Assembly (NCBI GenBank): GCA_040235565.1
Contig: JBECLA010000052.1
Span: 1 to 30,336, forward strand
Reading direction: 5' to 3'
Length of the DNA: 30,336 bases
DNA from: JAHEIJ01 sp040235565
GTDB lineage: Bacteria; Pseudomonadota; Gammaproteobacteria; UBA6429; Thiohalophilaceae
The stretch's first letter is position 1; each line of letters opens with the position of its first letter. A program made the position numbers and the translations under genes. Positions 22,503 to 29,677 of the stretch are shown here, one piece after another. The notes below the pieces were generated by a model. The model ran no database searches and was not told the origin of the DNA. It saw nothing but the letters and a program-made list of their open reading frames with translations.

Positions 22503-23074
22503 TGGATGCCGTTACCCAAGACTTTGAGGTAATAGATACCGAGACCTCACGTGCGCCGATGTTGGTGCTCGGTCTCGGTAATATCCTGTTACAGGATGAA
22601 GGGGTTGGTGTGGCAGTGATTGAACGTCTGCAACGGCGTTATCGGGTAGCAGCGGAGGTGGAATTGCTTGATGGCGGCACGTCCGGGATGTCGTTACTGG
22701 ATGATCTGCGGGACCGGGAACATGTGATTGTGGTCGATGCCGTCCGCACCGGTAACCCGCCAGGTACAGAAGTCGTGTTACGAGGCGAGGAAGTGCCTGC
22801 GTTTCTTTGTAACAAGGTATCACCCCATCAACTGGCCTTGTCCGATGTGCTTGCCAATCTGGCGTTAATGAATGAGAGCCCGCACCAGGTAACCGTCATC
22901 GGGATGGAACCTTTGAGCCTGGATACTCATTTAGGGTTATCCGAGTTGGTGGCGGGTCGTCTGCAAGCGTTGACGGATCGTGTGATCGCCGAGATTAAAG
23001 CCGCTGGCTATGAGGTCGAGGCTCTCGAACAGGCAGCCTGGAACAACAACATTTCACTAATGACTGAAGCATGA
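22502..23074 (+). CDS. hybD: Hydrogenase maturation endopeptidase
   Basis: Removes the C-terminal peptide of HybC after nickel insertion. VLGLGNILLQDEGVGV carries the first nickel-contacting Glu (Glu33 here, Glu16 in E. coli), VIVVDAV the Asp, and VSPHQL the His. At 190 residues it is longer than E. coli HybD (164), with about 17 extra N-terminal residues and a polar C-terminal tail. The ATG at 22502 shares one base with the hybC stop (TGATG), so translation is coupled; an in-frame ATG at 22484 is possible but lies inside hybC. Its stop region overlaps an ATGA in front of hupE. Confidence 0.94.
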   Translation: MDAVTQDFEVIDTETSRAPMLVLGLGNILLQDEGVGVAVIERLQRRYRVAAEVELLDGGTSGMSLLDDLRDREHVIVVDAVRTGNPPGTEVVLRGEEVPAFLCNKVSPHQLALSDVLANLALMNESPHQVTVIGMEPLSLDTHLGLSELVAGRLQALTDRVIAEIKAAGYEVEALEQAAWNNNISLMTEA

Positions 23075-23085
23075 GGAAGCCAATC

Positions 23086-23676
23086 ATGAATCGCGATAAT
23101 TTCATCCGCAGTCTGATGACAGTTCTGCTCCTTGTGGCGATGCGACCACTGGCAGCGCATACCACCGGCGGAGCTATTGGTGGTCTGGGCAGCGGTCTGG
23201 GACATCCCTTTATGGGGGTTGATCATCTTCTGGCGATGCTGGCCGTGGGTATCTGGGCGTATCGACTTGGAGGTGCCGCCATCTGGAAAATACCAATGGT
23301 ATTTGTACTCACTCTGCTGATTGGTGCCAACGTAGGGTTAGCCGGATTCCACTTGCCGTTTGTCGAACCGGTTATTGCCGCCTCGGTGATGGTATTCGGG
23401 TTATTGCTTGTAATGAAATCCCGCTTCATGCCCGGACTGGCCAGTCTGCTGGTTGCCCTGTTTGCCTTGTTCCATGGTTATGCCCATGGGATTGAAATGC
23501 CACTTGCGGCTTCACCGCTGGCTTATATAACCGGCTTTGTTATGGCGACCATCAGTTTGCATGTGCTTGGCGTTATGTTGGGCTATCTCATGCAACGTTC
23601 CGCGCAAACCATGTTACTTCGGGTGAGTGGTTTTGGCCTGGCAGGTGCCGGTCTGCTGTTGTTGGTCGGCGTATGA
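23086..23676 (+). CDS. hupE: HupE/UreJ family nickel transporter
   Basis: A membrane protein of about 196 residues that probably imports nickel for the hydrogenase. It has an N-terminal signal (MNRDNFIRS, then a hydrophobic stretch, then LAAH), the family signature HPFMGVDHLLAMLAVGIWA near residue 45, a second His motif FHGYAHGIEMP, and about six hydrophobic segments. I prefer ATG 23086 because GAGGAAG lies upstream; ATG 23071, in an ATGA overlap with hybD, is the alternative. The gene overlaps hybE by 4 bases. Nickel specificity is inferred from the family and from this setting. Confidence 0.92.
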   Translation: MNRDNFIRSLMTVLLLVAMRPLAAHTTGGAIGGLGSGLGHPFMGVDHLLAMLAVGIWAYRLGGAAIWKIPMVFVLTLLIGANVGLAGFHLPFVEPVIAASVMVFGLLLVMKSRFMPGLASLLVALFALFHGYAHGIEMPLAASPLAYITGFVMATISLHVLGVMLGYLMQRSAQTMLLRVSGFGLAGAGLLLLVGV

Positions 23677-24215
23677 CATCCGATTTCGCGCAACAAGCTG
23701 GTGAAGCACGGGTTCGCCAGCTGGTTGAACGTTTTACCCATATCGGTGAATCCGCGATGCGTGGTCTCCCGATCTATAATCATTCACTGGAAGTTGATGC
23801 TGTTGGCTTCAAGGAGATAGATGAAGGTTTGATCGGGGTATTGATCACTCCGTGGTTTATTAATGTCATGTTGTTGCCTGGACAGAAACAGAAGGCAACT
23901 GTGCCATTGGGTGAAAAAGTAACTCATTCACTGGCGTCAGGTGAGCACGAGTTTACTGTGGGTGAAGATGATGAGCTGGGGCGTTATGACTTTCTTACCG
24001 TGGCATCACCTACCTTGCGCTATAAATCACATCAGGCTGCGCGTGATGCCGCCTACAAGGCGCTTGAAAAGTTGTTAACACTACCCGAAGAAACGGAAGT
24101 CAAGACCGTTGAACAACCAATGCATTTTGTTTCGCCGGAGCAAAAAGGCAAGCAAAGGCGGGCGTTTTTGCGCGGTCTGATAAACGGTGGTGGTTCAGCC
24201 AATCCGGGTGGATAA
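23673..24215 (+). CDS. hybE: Hydrogenase assembly chaperone HybE
   Basis: A 180-residue cytoplasmic chaperone of the HybE/HupJ family that binds the twin-arginine precursor of the small subunit and coordinates assembly before export. Recognisable blocks are MRGLPIYNHSLEVDAVGF and GVLITPWFINVMLLPG. It is the last gene of the operon and overlaps hupE in an ATGA junction. No hypABCDEF genes follow, so cofactor synthesis must be encoded elsewhere. No convincing terminator is seen after the stop. Confidence 0.94.
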   Translation: MTSDFAQQAGEARVRQLVERFTHIGESAMRGLPIYNHSLEVDAVGFKEIDEGLIGVLITPWFINVMLLPGQKQKATVPLGEKVTHSLASGEHEFTVGEDDELGRYDFLTVASPTLRYKSHQAARDAAYKALEKLLTLPEETEVKTVEQPMHFVSPEQKGKQRRAFLRGLINGGGSANPGG

Positions 24216-24301
24216 TTCTTTTTTTCTAAATTACCCGGCAAATCTTTTGCCCATTTCACAGTGTTTCTGCATTGCTGATCAGAAAGGCAGGCTATCACTG
24301 C

Positions 24302-24592
24302 TCACTTCAATATAGTGTCATCCAGTAACGGGCCAATGGCTTCGGGTTTTGTATTAGGTGGCAATTGCAAATGAAAACCTGTTTGCCTGAGGTCATTCAT
24401 TATCTGCCTTGCATTGCCTCGCGCCAGTTTGCGATCCGGGGTGAGTTCGATATCCATGACTTTCTCGACCTCGCCGAGTGCATTGAGTAAACGCGCAGGA
24501 ACTTCTGAGAAATCATTTTCCTTCAGTAAGAACAGGTAGGTTTCCGCCTTGCGGATGCTTTTGTAAATAAAACAATGCAGGGAGTCGGTCAT
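24302..24592 (-). CDS. ycgL: YcgL domain-containing protein
   Basis: A 96-residue protein of the gammaproteobacterial YcgL family of unknown function. Conserved blocks are IYKSIRKAETYLFL, VPARLLNALGEVEKVMDIEL, RKLARGNARQIM and GFHLQLPPN. In many relatives it lies beside rnd (RNase D), but here it follows an unknown gene with a gap of 2 bases, implying one operon. Confidence 0.9.
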   Translation of the reverse strand: MTDSLHCFIYKSIRKAETYLFLLKENDFSEVPARLLNALGEVEKVMDIELTPDRKLARGNARQIMNDLRQTGFHLQLPPNTKPEAIGPLLDDTILK

Positions 24593-24594
24593 TT

Positions 24595-25302
24595 TTAATT
24601 CGGGCGGCTATTCGTTGTTTCGAGTAACTGTTTTTCAAATAATTCAAGATTTTGCCAGGCGCCAGACAGACTGTGTCCCTCCTGCTGCAGTTGTTCCAGC
24701 TGATGCTTGCCGGTTTTGTACAGCATCCGTAGTTGTGCGGCATCAAACAGTGGCAAGGTCGCCTGCACTGCTTCGGCCGATTCACTGAGCAGCGTGGGTA
24801 ATAATTCGGGTTCCTCGATAGGCGAATCGGGTAATAAAAGATCAACAATCAGCGGATGGACATGCAACGCCTGATGCATGCGGCGGGCGGTCTCTTCGTC
24901 ATCCAGTTTGTCCAATGCCATGGGATCATTGGTAGCACCCTGACGTACAGCCTGCATGATGACTTGAAGAAGTTTATTGATGGCTGTTTTGATTTCCTCG
25001 TGTTCCCCCGGCATGGCACAGCATCGGGTATAACATTGATCCAGCCTTTCCTTGAGATCGAGAATGATCTCACTGTCGGTATTGGGTTTAAGGTCCACCG
25101 CTTCCTGGATCAGTGTTTGGAAATCCTGCAGGAATTCCTGTAACGCGGTCAGATCTGCCTGACGGGCGGTATCCACCTCCTGTTGTGTAATGTTATCCCC
25201 GGATGGGGCAAACAGCGGGTTATGACATTTGCGACGCAATTGGCGTTCGCGGGGACCGGGTTCAGGACTAAAATGCAGACTCATTGATTTGTTCGATCGC
25301 AC
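24595..25302 (-). CDS. Conserved hypothetical helical protein upstream of ycgL
   Basis: A 235-residue protein that I do not recognise. It is predicted to be mostly helical, with likely coiled-coil stretches (about residues 40-75 and 200-230) and an acidic, leucine-rich composition. Three cysteines cluster at CYTRCC in the middle, and RRKCHNPLFAPSG stands near the N-terminus. There is no signal peptide or membrane segment. The start is uncertain: GTG at 25302 or ATG at 25284, neither with a good ribosome binding site. The 2-base gap to ycgL indicates co-expression. Confidence 0.75.
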   Translation of the reverse strand: MRSNKSMSLHFSPEPGPRERQLRRKCHNPLFAPSGDNITQQEVDTARQADLTALQEFLQDFQTLIQEAVDLKPNTDSEIILDLKERLDQCYTRCCAMPGEHEEIKTAINKLLQVIMQAVRQGATNDPMALDKLDDEETARRMHQALHVHPLIVDLLLPDSPIEEPELLPTLLSESAEAVQATLPLFDAAQLRMLYKTGKHQLEQLQQEGHSLSGAWQNLELFEKQLLETTNSRPN

Positions 25303-25357
25303 ATCGGTTGTTGAATATCATTATAACCCGGTATAAGGATGAGTTGGCATTGCTGTT

Positions 25358-25385
25358 CAAATCCGGGTGTTCCTGCAAATCCGGG
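25358..25385. repeat. 10-bp direct repeat in a gene-poor gap
   Basis: CAAATCCGGG occurs at 25358-25367 and 25376-25385, 18 bases apart. It lies in the 359-base gap (25303-25661) between the hypothetical gene and glcE. Besides this repeat the gap holds only a doubtful short reading frame and a loose hairpin (AGCCGG 25562-25567 / CCGGCT 25589-25594). Confidence 0.4.
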
Positions 25386-25426
25386 ACAGCGAAGCAGGGA
25401 GTATTGCCTGGGGAGGTTACGAGGAA

Positions 25427-25603
25427 ATGAATTATTCCACGGAAACCTGTACTGAAAAGGGGATCACTTTTTACGATATGACTCACCTGATTGCCGAACA
25501 CATGGTGTCTCGGATTCCGTCACGGACGCTGGCCGAGCACCGAGATCAAACACCGGCGTTAAGCCGGTCAGACAACCAGGCGACAGGTCCGGCTGTGTTT
25601 TAG
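25427..25603 (+). CDS. Doubtful short reading frame
   Basis: A 58-codon frame starting MNYSTETC and ending TGPAVF. GAGGAA abuts the ATG at 25427, too close to be an ideal ribosome binding site; a longer version begins at 25367. There is no recognisable domain, signal peptide or membrane segment. Included only because it is the sole candidate in the gap and its codon use is not obviously random. Confidence 0.2.
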   Translation: MNYSTETCTEKGITFYDMTHLIAEHMVSRIPSRTLAEHRDQTPALSRSDNQATGPAVF

Positions 25604-25661
25604 AATTCCCGCTGTTGTTATTCAACGTTCTTGTCGGTGTGTTTTGCCTGCAGTGTCACTG

Positions 25662-26723
25662 TTAGAGATCGGGATACATGCGTCCGGCATTCAGAATACC
25701 CGCAGGATCAAAGCGCCGTTTCAAACGTTCATGGATCTGGTACAGATTAGCGGGCAGGGGATGGAAGACCATGACGTCAGGGGTTTGGTGCCGAAACCCG
25801 GTGGCATGCCCGCCGGCTGCAGCAACGGCACGCCGGATTAGTTCGGGTTTTTCAGCACTGACCAGCCAGCGTTGCGCGCCTCCCCAATCCAGAAATTGCT
25901 TGCCTTCCAATGCTAACGAAGGGTAGCCCGCCGCCAGTGACAGACGCCAGAGAGGGACTTCCTCCTGAAAGAAAGGGTGAGTGTGTTCCCGCAGGGTTTG
26001 CCAGAATGAAATCCCCGCTTTGCTTTGTTCACCGCCGATCTGCTTTTCTGCCTGGGTAACCGCAGAGGTAGCGCCACTGAGACGTAGATACAGGAGCTCG
26101 CCATCATGGGCGGCGGCAGTCAATGGCACGGGTTGGCCCGCCCAGTGATTCATGGCATCGAGGGCCTGGGCGGCGGAGGCTTCCAGTTGGAGCGTGGTTT
26201 CTGCGGTCGGGCGCGGCAACACCTTGAGTGAAATATCCAGTAATACCCCGAGTGTTCCCAACGCGCCCGTCATGAGACGGCTGATGTCATAACCGGCCAC
26301 GTTCTTCATCACTTCGCCGCCGAAATGCAGTACATCCCCTTTGCCGGTCAGGACACGGCAACCCAGCACAAAATCGCGTGCGGCGCCGGCATAGGGGCGG
26401 CGCGGGCCGGACAGTCCGCAGGCGATAGTGCCACCGAGTGTCGCGCTATCGCCAAAATGCGGAGGTTCAAACGGTAACATCTGGCTCTGCGCCGCCAGGA
26501 CGGTTTCGATTTCTGACAACGGCGTACCGGCGCGGGCCGTGATCACCAGTTCGGTCGGTTCGTAATTGATGATACCGCTGTGTTCCCTGGTGGATAACGG
26601 CTCCCCTTTCAGCCGCTGTCCATAAAACGGCTTACTACTACCGCCATCGATGCGCAACAGCGTTTGCGTGGCCAGGGCATCCTTGACCTGCGACTGCAAG
26701 CTTTCGGTTTGATCTCCGCTCAT
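25662..26723 (-). CDS. glcE: Glycolate oxidase FAD-binding subunit GlcE
   Basis: Second flavoprotein-type subunit of the membrane-associated glycolate dehydrogenase, which converts glycolate to glyoxylate. The 353 residues contain a truncated FAD_binding_4 domain with GDSATLGGTIACGLSGPRRPYAGAA split over about residues 85-110, VMKNVAGYDISRLMTG, and the C-terminal FDPAGILNAGRMYPDL. The start ATG at 26723 shares one base with the glcD stop (TGATG); a frame up to 26792 would run into glcD and is rejected. The third subunit, glcF, normally next, is absent: downstream there is a gap and then unrelated genes. Confidence 0.93.
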   Translation of the reverse strand: MSGDQTESLQSQVKDALATQTLLRIDGGSSKPFYGQRLKGEPLSTREHSGIINYEPTELVITARAGTPLSEIETVLAAQSQMLPFEPPHFGDSATLGGTIACGLSGPRRPYAGAARDFVLGCRVLTGKGDVLHFGGEVMKNVAGYDISRLMTGALGTLGVLLDISLKVLPRPTAETTLQLEASAAQALDAMNHWAGQPVPLTAAAHDGELLYLRLSGATSAVTQAEKQIGGEQSKAGISFWQTLREHTHPFFQEEVPLWRLSLAAGYPSLALEGKQFLDWGGAQRWLVSAEKPELIRRAVAAAGGHATGFRHQTPDVMVFHPLPANLYQIHERLKRRFDPAGILNAGRMYPDL

Positions 26724-28204
26724 CAGAAGCGTTCCAGCTCGGGATGGGGTAACTGGCCATGATGTACGTGCATGGCACCGAATTCCGCACAACGGTGCAG
26801 GGTGGGCACTGCCTTGCCGGGATTGAGCAGGCCTTCGGGATCAAAACTTTCCTTGACGGCATGAAAATATTCCAGTTCAACGGGTTGGAACTGGACACAC
26901 ATTTGATTGATTTTTTCAATGCCGACACCGTGTTCACCCGTAATGGTCCCGCCGACCTCGACGCACAACTCAAGAATCTTGCCGCCGAATTCTTCGGTAC
27001 GTTCCAGTTCTCCCGCTTGATTGGCATCATACATAATCAACGGGTGTAGATTACCGTCGCCGGCATGAAACACATTGGCCACGGACAAACCATATTCCTC
27101 TGACATTTCGCTGATGCGGGTCAATACCTGCGGCAGGTGTTTACGGGGAATCGTGCCATCCATGCAGTAATAATCAGGCGACAGGCGACCCACTGCAGGG
27201 AAAGCGGCCTTGCGGCCTTTCCATAACAACAGCTGTTCCTCCGGGTTATGTGCGGTTCGCAAGGTGGTGGCCCCGGCAGTTCGCAACAGGGTTTCAACCT
27301 GTGTTGTCTGCTCATTGACTTCTTCCACCGTTCCATCCAGTTCACATAACAGGATGGCCGCGGCGTCCTCCGGATAACCGGCATGCACAAAGGCTTCAGC
27401 CGCGCGAATCGCCGGATTGTCCATCATTTCCAGACCGGCTGGAATGATCCCGGCAGCGATGATGTTACCGACGGCTTCACCGGCTCGGGCGATATTGTCA
27501 AATGCCGCCATGATAACCCGGGTTTCTTGGGGGCGAGGCAACAACCGGACCGTTATCTCGGTAATGACACCGAGCATGCCTTCAGAGCCATTCATTAATG
27601 CGAGCAAATCATAACCCGGTGCATCCAGGCCACTGCCACCCAGGGTCAGGGTTTCACCATCGATGGTAAGCAGTTTGACTTGTACCACGTTGTGTACGGT
27701 CAAACCGTATTTCAGACAGTGAACTCCCCCCGAGTTTTCCGCCACATTGCCACCAATGGTGCAGGCGATTTGAGAGGAGGGGTCGGGGGCATAGAACAAA
27801 CCATGGGGTGCGACTGCTTCGCTGATGGCCAGATTGCGCACACCCGGTTCGACCCGCGCCGTACGGTTGATGGGATCGATTTCCAGAATACGGTTGAATT
27901 TGGCCAGGCTGAGCAGGACGCCATTGTTAATCGGCAGAGCGCCGCCGGACAGACCGGTACCGGCCCCGCGCGCCACGACCGGGACTTGTTGTTCATAACA
28001 CGCTTGCATGACGGCGCGGACTTGCTCAATGGTTTCCGGCATGACGACAATCAGCGGTAAACGGTGATAGGCGGACAGACCGTCACATTCATAGGGTCGT
28101 AAATCTTCCTCGGTGGTCAACACAGCATGTGCCGGAAGAATCCCGCGCAGTGCCGGTACCAGCGCATCGCGAATCGTGTTTGTATCAGAATGAGGTTCAG
28201 GCAT
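26723..28204 (-). CDS. glcD: Glycolate oxidase subunit GlcD
   Basis: Catalytic FAD subunit of glycolate dehydrogenase, 493 residues. FAD-binding blocks ARGAGTGLSGGALP and IGGNVAENSGGVHCLKYGLT lie in the N-terminal half, and the C-terminal FAD-linked oxidase domain ends with GTITGEHGVGIEK and FDPEGLLNPGK. ATG at 28204 is preferred (GGAG 6 bases upstream) over TTG at 28216. A possible promoter on the minus strand is GTGACA (28243-28248) with TATGAT (28222-28227), 15 bases apart. It is translationally coupled to glcE. It probably feeds glyoxylate to the aminotransferase at 4542-5795 when 2-phosphoglycolate is salvaged, which is inference. Confidence 0.95.
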   Translation of the reverse strand: MPEPHSDTNTIRDALVPALRGILPAHAVLTTEEDLRPYECDGLSAYHRLPLIVVMPETIEQVRAVMQACYEQQVPVVARGAGTGLSGGALPINNGVLLSLAKFNRILEIDPINRTARVEPGVRNLAISEAVAPHGLFYAPDPSSQIACTIGGNVAENSGGVHCLKYGLTVHNVVQVKLLTIDGETLTLGGSGLDAPGYDLLALMNGSEGMLGVITEITVRLLPRPQETRVIMAAFDNIARAGEAVGNIIAAGIIPAGLEMMDNPAIRAAEAFVHAGYPEDAAAILLCELDGTVEEVNEQTTQVETLLRTAGATTLRTAHNPEEQLLLWKGRKAAFPAVGRLSPDYYCMDGTIPRKHLPQVLTRISEMSEEYGLSVANVFHAGDGNLHPLIMYDANQAGELERTEEFGGKILELCVEVGGTITGEHGVGIEKINQMCVQFQPVELEYFHAVKESFDPEGLLNPGKAVPTLHRCAEFGAMHVHHGQLPHPELERF

Positions 28205-28314
28205 GGCTAACTCCAACCCGCATCATACCGCAGAGCCGGCGTTGTCACTATGTTAAAGTGTTGACCTGAAGACCTTGTAATCGGAAAGGTTGCCGGTGAT
28301 GGCGGGTACAGGCA

Positions 28315-28701
28315 GTGGCGCTAAGTGATACACAACGACTGGACAAATGGTTATGGTCTGCGCGGTTTTACAAGACGCGTCAACTTGCGGTGGAGGCGAT
28401 TAATGGCGGGCATGTACACGTCAATGGCCAGCATACCAGGCCATCCAGGCTGGTGCGTCGGGGCGATGAAATTGAAATCAGCAAGGGACCATATCGTTGG
28501 CAACTTGTTATCGAGGCCCTGGCACAACGGCGCGGACCGGCGAGTGAAGCCCGGACACTGTATACAGAACACCCCGAGAGCAGGCAGCAACGTGAGACCG
28601 TGCGAGCCGAGCGTAAACTGGTTACCCCGGCGCCGGCAAAACGACCGGATAAACGTCAACGGCGCAAGATCATCCGTTTTCTGAACAAATACGAAACATA
28701 G
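28315..28701 (+). CDS. hslR: Heat shock protein 15 (S4 RNA-binding)
   Basis: A 128-residue S4-domain protein that in E. coli binds stalled 50S subunits carrying a nascent chain and helps recycle them. QRLDKWLWSARFYKTRQLAVEAI and GHVHVNGQHTRPSRLVRRGDEIEI form the S4 domain (residues 7-60), and a basic C-terminal tail follows (KRPDKRQRRKIIRF). The start is GTG at 28315; no in-frame ATG is suitable, and the ribosome binding site is weak. In E. coli hslR is heat-inducible, but no sigma-32 promoter is visible directly upstream here. It is followed by the Nudix gene after 10 bases. Confidence 0.93.
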   Translation: MALSDTQRLDKWLWSARFYKTRQLAVEAINGGHVHVNGQHTRPSRLVRRGDEIEISKGPYRWQLVIEALAQRRGPASEARTLYTEHPESRQQRETVRAERKLVTPAPAKRPDKRQRRKIIRFLNKYET

Positions 28702-28711
28702 GTGTGACAGC

Positions 28712-29149
28712 GTGGCATTTCGACCTGAAACCCCTTTACTGGCCGTGGATATTATTATCGAGTTGCTTGATTATCCCGCTGGCACCATTGTGTTGATCGA
28801 ACGGCGTAATCCACCCCATGGCTGGGCCTTGCCGGGTGGTTTTGTTGACATCGGTGAGTCACTGGAACAGGCTGCCATGCGTGAGGCGAGGGAAGAGACT
28901 TGCCTGGATGTAACACTGAAAAAATTGCTGGGCTGTTATTCGAATCCGCAACGTGATCCCCGGGGTCATACCGTGAGCCCCGTCTATATTGCTGAAGCGC
29001 ATGGCACACCACAGGCGGCAGATGACGCGAAGAACCTGCGCTGTCTGTCGCTGACGGCGTTACCACAGCAACTCGTGTTCGATCATGCACTGATCCTGGA
29101 GGACTATCGTCATTATCTCGCGTCCGGTGAAGTTACCCCGTTGCGATAG
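28712..29149 (+). CDS. Nudix hydrolase
   Basis: Hydrolyses a nucleoside diphosphate linked to another moiety; substrate unknown. The 145-residue protein carries the Nudix box GGFVDIGESLEQAAMREAREET, split here as G at about residue 42 through the REAREE helix, which holds the metal-binding glutamates. The glycine normally found after EET (EETG) is cysteine (EETC). The start is GTG at 28712 with AGGTG 7 bases before. It appears to be in an operon with hslR. ADP-ribose pyrophosphatase is a common guess for this subgroup but cannot be shown. Confidence 0.9.
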   Translation: MAFRPETPLLAVDIIIELLDYPAGTIVLIERRNPPHGWALPGGFVDIGESLEQAAMREAREETCLDVTLKKLLGCYSNPQRDPRGHTVSPVYIAEAHGTPQAADDAKNLRCLSLTALPQQLVFDHALILEDYRHYLASGEVTPLR

Positions 29150-29195
29150 GATTGATCCAAGTCAGGTCCTGGCCTGTTGCTAATCCGATATACTG

Positions 29196-29224
29196 CTTGA
29201 AAAATCGCGATCGTCTCCCCATTT
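29196..29224 (+). promoter_or_regulatory. Sigma-32 heat-shock promoter of the thioredoxin gene
   Basis: CTTGAAA (29196-29202), 14 bases, then CCCCATTT (29217-29224) match the sigma-32 consensus at all defined positions, with the same sequence and spacing as the htpG promoter. The predicted start is near 29232, about 40 bases before the gene. Confidence 0.87.
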
Positions 29225-29272
29225 AGTAACGTTATGAGCCTTTTCACAGTAATTTTTTCCTAGGAGATTTCC

Positions 29273-29644
29273 ATGGCGACAGTCGAACTGACGAATGAGA
29301 ACCTTGTAGATACGATAAATAACAATGATTTTGTGATCATTGATTTCTGGGCGCCATGGTGTGGTCCATGCCAGTCATTCGGACCGGTGTATGAAGAAAT
29401 ATCTGAAAAGTACGATGATATCGTTTTTGCCAAGGTCAACACGCAGGACCAACAGGAAATCGCGGCGCAATTTAATATCCGCTCAATTCCCACCCTGATG
29501 GTGTTTCGTGAACAGGTGATTCTGTATGCCGAAGCGGGCGCCTTACCCGGTTCCGCCTTTGAAGAGCTCATCGGCCAGGCCAAGGCTGTGGATATGGCCG
29601 AAGTCCACAAATCCGTTGCAGAGCAACAACCCTCGCAGGCTTAA
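29273..29644 (+). CDS. Thioredoxin
   Basis: A 123-residue cytoplasmic thioredoxin. Active site WCGPC gives Cys30 and Cys33; buried Asp24 (VIIDFW) and cis-Pro73 (SIPT) complete the redox site. A C-terminal tail of about 15 residues (ending EQQPSQA) exceeds the E. coli TrxA length of 109. AGGAG stands before the ATG. It has its own perfect sigma-32 promoter and no gene close behind it, so it is predicted to be induced by heat shock. It may reduce proteins oxidised or misfolded under stress, which is inference. Confidence 0.93.
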   Translation: MATVELTNENLVDTINNNDFVIIDFWAPWCGPCQSFGPVYEEISEKYDDIVFAKVNTQDQQEIAAQFNIRSIPTLMVFREQVILYAEAGALPGSAFEELIGQAKAVDMAEVHKSVAEQQPSQA

Positions 29645-29650
29645 TCCATC

Positions 29651-29677
29651 GGCGGATTGGTTTATTGCCAATTCGCC
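29651..29677. terminator. Hairpin between convergent thioredoxin and moeA genes
   Basis: GGCGGATTGG (29651-29660) pairs with CCAATTCGCC (29668-29677), with one G:T pair and a 7-base loop. It occupies nearly the whole 32-base gap between the two stops. No T tract on the plus strand, so a bidirectional terminator is only probable. Confidence 0.45.

Noticed and set aside
25303..25661. Remnant of glcF downstream of glcE
   Set aside because: No frame on either strand shows CCG-domain cysteine motifs or ferredoxin motifs; the gap is also far shorter than glcF.
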